From positions 3,472,001 through 3,536,000 of the forward strand of contig NZ_CP048031.1 in NCBI RefSeq assembly GCF_010092445.1: a DNA stretch of 64,000 nt, read 5' to 3'. The notes under the pieces are model-generated. The model was not told the DNA's origin. It made no database searches and saw only the letters and a list, made by a program, of their open reading frames with translations. A program made the position numbers and the translations under genes. Of the stretch, positions 29,803-38,700 are shown one piece after another (within the stretch, counting starts at the first letter, position 1; each line of letters begins with the position of its first letter). The DNA is from Shewanella sp. Arc9-LZ. GTDB lineage: Bacteria > Pseudomonadota > Gammaproteobacteria > Enterobacterales > Shewanellaceae.

Positions 29803-31971
29803 ATGGCTGTACCAACAACGCTCCCTCAAAAAACGGTCAATACCGTCACAATAAAGCCTGCAGATGCAAGTCCGCAGAAGTTGGCTGAGCGCAAACAAAC
29901 TCAAACCGATAGTCCTTCTTTGCCAACAAAAACTTCAAATGACAAATCCGCGGTATCTAGCTCGTCGACCACTAAATCAGATTTAGCAGCCGTATTATTG
30001 CCCGTCAAAGTGTTACAACCACCAGCAAACGCACCACTCGACGTCACCATTGAAAATCAGCAATATCAACTAAACAAGACCGCTGAACTGCAAAAATTAT
30101 TACAACAGACAGCGCAAGTCGTTATAGCAAGCGATCACGCTAAACTTGTGGCTCGTGCCGTTTCCAGTGTAAATGTACCCGTAGTCCAAACAGAAATCAT
30201 CAACAACCAAGCTACCACCCCTGTAATGTCAACGGCTTCTGCTGGCTCAACGGTCACATCACCCGCCCAAACAGTTACCACTCAATTAGTGCTTTTGGCA
30301 CAACCCATTCAGCTTTCCTTACCACAAGGTCTTGAGGAACTGGCAAAGCAAAATGGTGTATCAACACAACAACTCGCAACGCTGGCAACTAGAACTCAAG
30401 GTTATCCTCTGCCTACAGCGATAATAGACCAAGGGAAATTAACTTTTTCTGGTGGCACAAGCATCCAATTATCGCCAAACACCGCGTTAAACTCAGGCCA
30501 ATATTTAGCTAAGGTGGTGGTGCAGCATCAGCAATTGCAACTTGCGCTCACGCCAGTCATTGCTGAAATAACCGTTAATTTAACGAAACTCACCACAACG
30601 CCTCAAGCAGATCAGTCTGTTCAAGCAGCAAACATCATCATCACTAAAAATGAACCAGCACAAATCCTCAGCCAATTTCTAAAAAAGCTAGAGTCCACAC
30701 CACTGCCTACACTTGATAATGCGGTAAAAGGAAGCGATACCCAACAAAAAACGCCTATTAAATTAACGCCTTTTTCAGCCAAAATCGGCCAAGATAGTGC
30801 TACAGTAAAAACCGGGGGGCCGGTAACACAACAACCTAATCCATCAGGACTTTCATCTGAATCGAATCTCACTAAAACCGCCAGCAGTATGGCTCAGCAA
30901 GCCAATCTAGCCAAAAACGCTACCAACACGGTAGAGCAAACATCGTTATCGACAAAATCATTAGCGGAACAAAACACACCCAAAGCAAACACTGCTTCTG
31001 CGATAGACAATAGTGCAAAGAGCAATGCGCCAAGCAATAATGCATTAAACAACAATGCATTAAACAACAATGCATCCAACAACAACGCATTAAACAAAAT
31101 GAACAGTGACCCAGCACCAATAGAAGTGCTGAATAAAGCATTATCAAAAGCAGGCGCGATGCCAATAAAACAGCAGTTAAGCCAACAAGTTACACATAAT
31201 CTGGCCAGTGAACTGTTTAAGCATTTGCCACAAATTAGCCCGCATCCATTAAGTGCATTGAGTGACCCAGCATTACTCAGCAGTGAGCTATACAGTTTAG
31301 CGGCGCTTAATCTTGCCCACACTCAGCTAGGTCACTCAACAAACTCACAACCCTCGCCTCTGTTTTCTGGTAGCGCTATCACAACCTTATTCCAGTTATT
31401 ATTAGGGGTGAAAACAAAATCAACAGGCTCAGGGATCAGCGATAAACTTCAGGCCCACCTTGCGCAGTTGCAACAACGGACCTTGAGTAAACTCAGTGCT
31501 AATTCAGGCCTGTTAGCCGCATTAGATAAGTTAGGAGGGGCAGACTCTTTGGCACAATTGGCTAACAGTATTGCGCTGTACCAACATGCAAGCACCGATC
31601 CCAATCAAGCCATGACTTGGTACTTTGCTCTACCTTATTCAATTAACCAACGCGATGAACAGTTTGAAGGTAAATTTGAACAAGAAAATGATTCAGACAA
31701 AGATAAAAAAGCAGGATGGAAACTACAACTCAAATTTAATTTAGCCCAAGGATCATTATTGATTTGTGCTCATAAGCAGGCAGATGTGCTTGATATCCAA
31801 TTTAAAGGCAACAACCAAATGCTACTTACGAAAGTAGAACGTTTTAACCAAACACTGTCAGATAAAATTACACAAATTGGTTTTACACCAGGTAAGCTCA
31901 CAACACAGTTAGCCCAAATTCCAGCGACGTTATTACCTGGCGATCACTATTTAGTCAAAACCAGAGCTTAA
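29803..31971 (+). CDS. FliK-like flagellar hook-length control family protein
   Basis: 722-residue protein with a long, low-complexity Ser/Thr/Gln/Asn-rich body (residues about 1-450) and a compact C-terminal domain (about 600-722; WKLQLKFNLAQGSLLICAHK, QIGFTPGKLTTQLAQIP) resembling the FliK C-terminal Flg_hook domain. No signal peptide. Around residues 412-430 ALNNN/ASNNN is repeated from a 15-bp DNA repeat. The gene is followed 11 bp later by an FhlB gene, whose family is the C-terminal part of the export-gate protein FlhB that FliK talks to. This supports a flagellar or export-related pair. No other flagellar genes are adjacent except distant pomA. Confidence 0.7.
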   Translation: MAVPTTLPQKTVNTVTIKPADASPQKLAERKQTQTDSPSLPTKTSNDKSAVSSSSTTKSDLAAVLLPVKVLQPPANAPLDVTIENQQYQLNKTAELQKLLQQTAQVVIASDHAKLVARAVSSVNVPVVQTEIINNQATTPVMSTASAGSTVTSPAQTVTTQLVLLAQPIQLSLPQGLEELAKQNGVSTQQLATLATRTQGYPLPTAIIDQGKLTFSGGTSIQLSPNTALNSGQYLAKVVVQHQQLQLALTPVIAEITVNLTKLTTTPQADQSVQAANIIITKNEPAQILSQFLKKLESTPLPTLDNAVKGSDTQQKTPIKLTPFSAKIGQDSATVKTGGPVTQQPNPSGLSSESNLTKTASSMAQQANLAKNATNTVEQTSLSTKSLAEQNTPKANTASAIDNSAKSNAPSNNALNNNALNNNASNNNALNKMNSDPAPIEVLNKALSKAGAMPIKQQLSQQVTHNLASELFKHLPQISPHPLSALSDPALLSSELYSLAALNLAHTQLGHSTNSQPSPLFSGSAITTLFQLLLGVKTKSTGSGISDKLQAHLAQLQQRTLSKLSANSGLLAALDKLGGADSLAQLANSIALYQHASTDPNQAMTWYFALPYSINQRDEQFEGKFEQENDSDKDKKAGWKLQLKFNLAQGSLLICAHKQADVLDIQFKGNNQMLLTKVERFNQTLSDKITQIGFTPGKLTTQLAQIPATLLPGDHYLVKTRA

Positions 31972-31982
31972 TAGAGAACATA

Positions 31983-32294
31983 ATGAAAGATGACTCTAAA
32001 AAAATACAGCAAGCAGTTGCACTCAGTTTTGATGGTAAAAGTGCTCCTAAAATTACTGCTACGGGTAAGGACTTAGTTGCCGAGGAGATGATATTAATCG
32101 CTAAAGAAGCGGGGATCCATATACATCAAGATCCACACTTAAGTGAGTTTTTGCAGCTATTAGAATTAGGTGATGAAGTACCTAAAGAGCTGTATCTTTT
32201 AATCGCAGAATTGATTGCATTTGTGTATATGTTAGATGGAAAATTCCCAGAACAATGGGATAATCTTCATCAAAAAATTGTCGCTCAAGCATAA
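31983..32294 (+). CDS. FhlB: stand-alone FlhB C-terminal domain protein
   Basis: 103-residue protein homologous to the cytoplasmic C-terminal region of the type III export-gate protein FlhB/YscU (AVALSFDGKSAPKITATGKD; IAKEAGIHIHQDPHLSEFL; LELGDEVPKELYLLIAELIAF). It lacks membrane segments and the NPTH autocleavage motif, starting about where the cleaved C-terminal fragment would begin. Such FhlB proteins can substitute for that fragment in some bacteria. It is co-transcribed with the FliK-like gene. Confidence 0.88.
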   Translation: MKDDSKKIQQAVALSFDGKSAPKITATGKDLVAEEMILIAKEAGIHIHQDPHLSEFLQLLELGDEVPKELYLLIAELIAFVYMLDGKFPEQWDNLHQKIVAQA

Positions 32295-32336
32295 CGCCAT
32301 TCAGCTATTAAATTGTCAAACCTACATTATCTTAGG

Positions 32337-32678
32337 TTAATGCTGTACAAATTGGTAAATCAAACTCGCGGTGATAATTATGCCACCAACCCCCAACCCA
32401 CCGAGACACAATCCAGCTAAACGATCTTGATCAAAATCAAGCCAATCATTAAATGCAGCATAATAACGCAGTGATATGCCATACAGTACAATGAGCGCTA
32501 AAGAGATAAAACTATACAAATAGTGCTCTGGATAGGCAAGCGTCAGCAACGGAATAAATGCCAACAGGTAATCACAACCTTTTTGTTGTACGTCAGTTCG
32601 ATACACAATGTACGTATCAATACACATTTGGATTGGAATATAGATGGCCAGTAAACCTAACAACCAAATGAAATCCAT
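32337..32678 (-). CDS. Uncharacterised small membrane protein
   Basis: 113-residue protein with four hydrophobic segments (about 5-22, 40-53, 57-75, 90-110) and a charged loop NDWLDFDQDRLAG. I do not recognise the family. GGAG at the correct distance supports ATG 32678. It is convergent with fhlB, ending 42 bp beyond it. Confidence 0.65.
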   Translation of the reverse strand: MDFIWLLGLLAIYIPIQMCIDTYIVYRTDVQQKGCDYLLAFIPLLTLAYPEHYLYSFISLALIVLYGISLRYYAAFNDWLDFDQDRLAGLCLGGLGVGGIIITASLIYQFVQH

Positions 32679-33440
32679 CACAGCTCCAGCATCGAACAGT
32701 GAGGGACTGTATCGCTAATATTGCAGCAAGTGATCCTGAAAAAAACGTTCTCGCCAATAACAATGTCATAAATAACAGAGATAAAAGGTACTGTTGAGTA
32801 AACTAATTGATGATGTATTGCAGAAATATAAAGGTTAAGAAATAGTTCGAAGGACATTGATTGCGTAAATTGAAAAGAAAGTTTTTTCATTACAAATCCA
32901 TTTTATTAATGCGTATCCATTACACATTTTGGGGAAATAACGCTTAAATAATACAACTAAAAAACTGAGTAAATCGGCAGTTTGATATCAAAAATAACAC
33001 ATTAAAGAAACTATATCTCTGTACAGCAACAGCATTCAAACAACAATTCAAACAACAACTCAAAATAAAACTCGAATTAACAATTCAAAATTAACACTAT
33101 CATATTAATTTCATTATCCACAAGGAGCCTATAAATAATTTTATACCTTGCTATCAGATAATAATCAATACTTTACAAATAAAATAGTTGTTTAAATACT
33201 CAGTAATATTAGCCAACATTATCTTAAACAGTGAATACTATTGTTAGCATAGGAGTGATGATATAACTGAACGTCATAATGTGTTCCTTTTGGATATTTA
33301 AATTATGTTCTTATACCATCATAATGCGCACAACCTCATCAACTAACACCACTAAATATTGGCAGATACGAGTATTTATTTTATTTCTGTAATTAGCCGA
33401 TACAAATAGATTAACTGGACAGTTAACGCAGGGAATAGCG
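32679..33440. other. Long AT-rich intergenic region before the DUF3187 gene
   Basis: 762 bp without a convincing gene; a 70-codon minus-strand ORF in its left part is considered doubtful. Around 33025-33100 it contains low-complexity CAATTCAAACAA-like repeats. It presumably holds the promoter of the outer-membrane protein gene. Confidence 0.4.
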
Positions 33441-34409
33441 ATGAAGACCAACCTTAAACTGATATCCATTGTGAGTATTTTTACGATCTTGCCTGCAAAA
33501 GCGCAAGTAGTCAGTTTTAATGATTACGGACCGTTACAGGTATATGCGCAATCACCGATGCAATCTATTAATCTTAGCCCACTTTTACGATCTGGCTTTT
33601 CGTTGCCCCAAGGTCAAAAAGAATGGTACATCACAGCCAATGCAGCCAGCGTCTGGTCAGAGTCAGATGAGTTATTAGCTGATTACTACCAAAATGCGAT
33701 TAGCAGCGGCTTAAAATGGCAAATCACTGAGGATTTATTGTTTGATGCTAAATACACTTGGCAATTTAGCGGTGATAACCATTTAGACTCCTTAACAATG
33801 TGGTTTCACGATGCTTTTGGATTTGAGCAAAATGGTCGTAATAAACAAGCGAAACACCAAAGTCAGATCCATTCAGAAAAATACCATATCAATGTTGAAA
33901 ACTTTAATGGTGAAACCCTCAATAATGCTCTTAATGCATACCTAGGTTATCAATTACTGCAAAATGAACACCATGGTATTTCCATCGGGGGAACCTTGTA
34001 CTACAAGTATGTAGATTCAGGCCCATTTGTTGATGAAAGTTTCCAGCAAAGCGTACAAATCAATTACGGTTATCACAATGGCAATCACCATGTGAACTCG
34101 ACTTTAGGAATGAGTTTCTTACACAATACAGAACCGTTATCGCAAAATGCCTTCGAATCACATTACTTAATGTTGGGGCTGGGTTACGAATATCGTAGAG
34201 GTAGGCACGGTTGGTTAGCTGAATATCATCGTTATGATGGCATGGTGAGTTGGGATAAAAACTTCTCAGAAGCCTCTAATGAAGCGGTGTTGGGTTATCG
34301 CTATTACTTCAATAGCAGCGCCATCGAATTCACTATGGTTGAGAACTTTTTAAACATGGATAACAGTGCTGATATAGCTTATGTATTAGGTTATCGGCAT
34401 AAATTTTAG
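33441..34409 (+). CDS. DUF3187-family outer-membrane beta-barrel protein
   Basis: 322-residue exported protein: signal peptide MKTNLKLISIVSIFTILPAKA, then alternating-hydrophobicity strands with aromatic residues and a C-terminal ...LGYRHKF ending in Phe, the usual signal for outer-membrane barrel assembly. The start NDYGPLQVYAQSPMQSINLS and the pattern DSLTMWFHDAFG agree with my memory of DUF3187. Function is unknown; the latter segment contains many His and Tyr residues. AGGGA lies before the ATG. It stands alone between a long AT-rich gap and a repeat cluster. Confidence 0.75.
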   Translation: MKTNLKLISIVSIFTILPAKAQVVSFNDYGPLQVYAQSPMQSINLSPLLRSGFSLPQGQKEWYITANAASVWSESDELLADYYQNAISSGLKWQITEDLLFDAKYTWQFSGDNHLDSLTMWFHDAFGFEQNGRNKQAKHQSQIHSEKYHINVENFNGETLNNALNAYLGYQLLQNEHHGISIGGTLYYKYVDSGPFVDESFQQSVQINYGYHNGNHHVNSTLGMSFLHNTEPLSQNAFESHYLMLGLGYEYRRGRHGWLAEYHRYDGMVSWDKNFSEASNEAVLGYRYYFNSSAIEFTMVENFLNMDNSADIAYVLGYRHKF

Positions 34410-34837
34410 ATCCTAGGTTCTAGAGCGCTGCGCTTCTAGGGCGGACTGCGTCCTGCTAGGTACAGCTGCGCTGTTAAATGTAAATCGATAGCAAGCAATG
34501 AAAAGCGATATCAAGCGAACTAGGTTCTAGTCATCTAGGCCTTTGGTTTTATAGCAGCGCAGCGCTCTAGTCGTCTAGACTCTAAGCTCTAGGGCTATGC
34601 ATTTATAGCATCTAGCCGCGAAGCGTACTAGCAGCGCAGCGATCTAGGCTGTTACTAAGATTTTATAGCATCTAGCAGCGAAGCGCTCTAGTAGTCTAGA
34701 CTCTAAGCTCTAGGTCTTTGCATTTATAGCATCTAGTCGCGAAGCGTACTAGCAGCGCAGCGATCTAGGCTGTTGCTAAGATTTTATAGCATCTAGCCGC
34801 GAAGCGTACTAGCAGCGCAGCGCTCTAGTTATCTAGG
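34410..34837. repeat. CTAG-hairpin repeat cluster with a 121-bp tandem duplication
   Basis: The whole 428 bp between convergent genes is repeat. CTAG occurs more than 20 times, bounding modules such as GCCGCGAAGCGTA and CAGCGCAGCGAT. From 34565 a 121-bp segment is duplicated in tandem (34565-34685 and 34686-34806) with only a few differences. At 34485-34525 are short units of the other repeat family (GCGATATCAA, GATAGCAAGC). The cluster runs into the stop codon of the downstream response-regulator gene. Confidence 0.95.
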
Positions 34838-35776
34838 CTATTCTGCTAAACAACCTAACACTCTATTTCTGCCACGGTCTTTGGCTAAGTACAATTGTTT
34901 ATCTGCCGCTTCAACTAAATTTTTATTCGGCATATCATACATTGGCACTACCGTTGAAACCCCAGCGCTTACAGTAACAAATTCAGATATTGGTGAATTT
35001 AAATGAGCTATTTTCAATGATACTATACTGTCAACAATTTGCTGAGCCACATAAGTTCCGCCAATTAAATCAGTGTTTGGCAGCACGCAGATAAACTCTT
35101 CACCACCATAACGCGCGACTAAGTCATAAGGACGATTAACGGTGTCTTGTATCTTCTGTGCAACGATGCGTAAGCACGTATCGCCTTCAGTGTGGCCGTA
35201 AGTATCATTAAAGTGCTTAAAGAAATCGATATCCAATAAAATAATGGTCAATGGCTGTTTTTCACGCGCACATTGTAACCAACTTACAGGCAGCACTTGG
35301 TCAAACTTACGCCGGTTAGCAACACCGGTTAATCCATCTAACAGTGCAATAGAGCGTAATAAATCAGTTTGAGATTTAGACATCATCTGATTTTTAATAC
35401 GTGCTTTAGTGATAACCGGGTTAATGGGTTTATGAATAAAATCGACTGCCCCTAACTGAAATCCTTTAACCTCTTTAACTTCATCAAAATGACCGGTGAC
35501 AAAAATAACCGCCACATCTTCGGTATCGGGATCTTGTTTCAAATGTGCACACACATCAAATCCATTGAGCATCGGCATTTCAATATCTAACAATACGATA
35601 TCCGGTTTGACTTTTTTACACATATCAATGGCTTGATGACCATCGCGAGCCATATAAATGTCGTAATCCGCTTGCAAGAGTTGATGCAATATTTTGATGT
35701 TCACAACTTGATCATCAACTAACAGTATTTTACCTCTAACAGGCGCAGCACCTGAAATATACTCATCTATGAACAC
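34838..35776 (-). CDS. Response regulator with diguanylate cyclase output (REC-GGDEF)
   Basis: 312-residue regulator. Residues 17-130 are a receiver domain (ILLVDDQ, acceptor Asp near 59 in IVLLDIEMPM, FVTGHF, FIHKPINP). Residues 145-310 are a GGDEF domain with the active-site ARYGGEEFICVLP near 222 and DIDFFKHFNDTYGH upstream, so cyclase activity is expected. It starts 3 bp after the stop of the hybrid-kinase gene and is surely its operon partner; phosphotransfer from the kinase HPt domain is the natural inference. Confidence 0.92.
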   Translation of the reverse strand: MFIDEYISGAAPVRGKILLVDDQVVNIKILHQLLQADYDIYMARDGHQAIDMCKKVKPDIVLLDIEMPMLNGFDVCAHLKQDPDTEDVAVIFVTGHFDEVKEVKGFQLGAVDFIHKPINPVITKARIKNQMMSKSQTDLLRSIALLDGLTGVANRRKFDQVLPVSWLQCAREKQPLTIILLDIDFFKHFNDTYGHTEGDTCLRIVAQKIQDTVNRPYDLVARYGGEEFICVLPNTDLIGGTYVAQQIVDSIVSLKIAHLNSPISEFVTVSAGVSTVVPMYDMPNKNLVEAADKQLYLAKDRGRNRVLGCLAE

Positions 35777-35779
35777 GCA

Positions 35780-38700
35780 TCACTCCTTAATTATCGATTT
35801 TAATGTATCGACAGCATCCAAGAACTCAAGTTGGCTCACTTGGTTTTTTAATCTTAACCACTGTTTATCTGGCACCACGTTGCTTAACAGGCGCTCAAGA
35901 TACTCAATGGCATCTAAATTTTGATCAACCAATAATTCCATTAATCGATCGGTTTTATCCGCGTCTATGCTTTGTATCGGCAATACAGCGCTATTATCAA
36001 GTGTGCGAGTGGTTAATACAGCACTTTCATCTGGAAATAGAGTATCTAACATATGCAGGCTATCATTTATCTGGCCTTGCATTTGGCTTAAACAAGCATC
36101 TGAATCAACATTAACAGCATTTTTTATATTGTGCTCTAGTGTGGCAGCAAAAGCTGCCAGCCGCTTAGCACCAATATTACTCGAAGTGCCTTTAATTGTA
36201 TGAGCAATACTACTGATAGCATTGTCATCTTCGAGTGCAAACGCTTGCGTAAGTAATGATAATTGCTCTGACATTTCTGATGCAAAATGATGTTTCACAT
36301 CAATGAAAAAGGCAAGTTCACCACCAAAACGACGTAAAATAGAATCAGGATTTTCGATAATCGCATCATCGTCGCCATCATTACGCACCTCAGGTAACGC
36401 AATAGGCGGATTATTAACAGTTGAATGATAATAAGCACTATTATCTTGGCCTAGCAGGTTAAGTATACAAGGTAACAAAAGTGTCATGTCTATCGGTTTA
36501 CCGATATGATCATTCATCCCCGCGTCTAGGCATAATGTTTTATCGGCAAGGGATGCGTTAGCCGTCATCGCTAAAATAGGTACATCATTAAATCGGCCAT
36601 CGGCACGAATAATACGTGTTGCTTCAAGTCCATCCATTACCGGCATTTGCATGTCCATAATAACAATATCAAATTGATTATTTGACTTAGTGACCCAATC
36701 AACACCCTCAATACCGTCTTTAGCCAATGTAACAATCGCACCTTGTAGACGTAATAATTCATCAATAACTTGGCGATTAAGCTGATTATCCTCAACCACC
36801 AGAACCCTGGCACCTTTTAATGCTAAATTAGTTATTTTTCTAGATTGTATTGGCTGTTCTAAACCATGAATGGCTCGGTAAACCGACTCGAGCATCAAGT
36901 TCGCCGTCACCGGTTTGGTCAACATACTCACAAAAGGCTGTTGGCGATATTGTTTAGTTTGTTCCATCACCTCTGCACCATACGCGGTCAGCATAATAAT
37001 GGCCGGAGCTTTACCTGCCGGAAACATCGCTTGAATATGATTGGCGGTTTCTAAGCCATTCTTATCAGGCATGCGCCAATCCATAATAATCACATCATAA
37101 TGATTGCTAGCATTTAAGCTTTGATCAATAAGATTGATAGCCTGCTTGCCGTTATGAGCCTCATTAACATAAGCACCATGGGCCATTAAGGTTTTGGATA
37201 AAATTTTACGGCTCATCTTACTGTCATCAACAATCAGAATATTCTTACCCTGTAAGTCGATATCTAAATCGTTATTCTTTATTTCAACAATATTGAACGT
37301 CAAATCAAACCAAAAGCGACTGCCCTTGCCAACATGACTCGATAACGTTAATTCACCGCCCATTAACTCAACTAAACGTTTAGTGATTGCTAATCCCAAT
37401 CCTGTACCGCCGAATCGTCTTGACGTAGAAGACTCTGCTTGGACAAAACCTTGGAAAATTTTACTTCCTTGTTCAGGACTGATTCCGATACCCGTATCGG
37501 TAATCGAAATGGTTAAATTCGCTTGGTTAGCAATACATTCATTGCAGTGCACACTGACAATAACATGACCTTCTGAGGTAAATTTAATCGCATTACCCGC
37601 AAGGTTTAACAACACTTGGCGCAAACGAAGTTCATCACCTTCAATAAGGTATGGAATGGCAGGGTCTAAATCAAAAATAACTTCTAAATTTTTACTGTGT
37701 ACATTGGTCGCCAGCATCACCGCTAGCTCACGCATTAACGTTTCCAGTTGAAACGGATGCAAATCAAGTTCTAACTTACCAGCATCAATTTTAGAAAAGT
37801 CTAAAATATCATTTAACAGCCCTAATAATGACTTCGCAGCTATTTCAGCCTTAGAAACATAATCAGCTTGCTGACGACTCATATCAGAATGTTGAATAAG
37901 TTGTAGCATGCCTAATACAGCATTCATTGGAGTACGGATTTCATGACTCATATTCGCTAAAAATTGAGATTTAGCGGCACTGGCTGCATCTGAAGCTTGT
38001 TTCGCTAACCGCAAGGTTTGCTCTAACTCGCGTTGCTCAGTAATGTCGCGGTTAATCCCGACCACGCGTACCGGTTTACCTGATTTATCGTAACTAATAT
38101 GGGCACCAGCATGAATATAGCGAATCTGATTCGTACTGGTAATGATCCTAAAAGTAGGATCGTAAGGAAGGTTTAAGTCAATGGCTTGTTTTAAAGCGAG
38201 TTCAGCCATAGCAAGATCATCTGGATGGACCCGTTTTTGCCAATGTTGGTAACTTAATTCCTCTTCCGTAAGCGCTAATGGATAATCGTACATGGCAAAC
38301 ATACGATCGTTCCATTGCAAACGATTAGTGTGAAAATCTAAATTCCAAATACCTAACTCAGCCACCTCAGCCGCTTTGCTCAGTTGATTACTGGCTGATA
38401 CTAGTTCTTCTTGTTGTTGAAGCATCACATCAATATTAACCGCTACCCCTAAATACCCAATTATCTCTCCATTTTGATCGCGCATAGCGGATACCGACAA
38501 CGACACTTGGCATTGAGAGAAATCTTTGCGAACATACGTCCAAGTACGCGTTTCAGGCCCTTGTACTCTTGGTTTATACACAAACACGTCAAAAGCAATA
38601 ATATCTTCGCCAAATTCTTTGGTTAACTGTTTACTGCGTTCACGGATCTCCGAAGGTAAATGCCATATTGCAGGGCTTTGCTTACCCACTATCTCTTCAG

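Noticed and set aside
32678..32890. 70-codon minus-strand ORF just upstream of the small membrane protein
   Set aside because: Its stop overlaps the next start by one base, which is attractive, but composition is unlike a stable protein, the ribosome site is weak and no family is recognisable. Left out as a gene; it could be a leader peptide.
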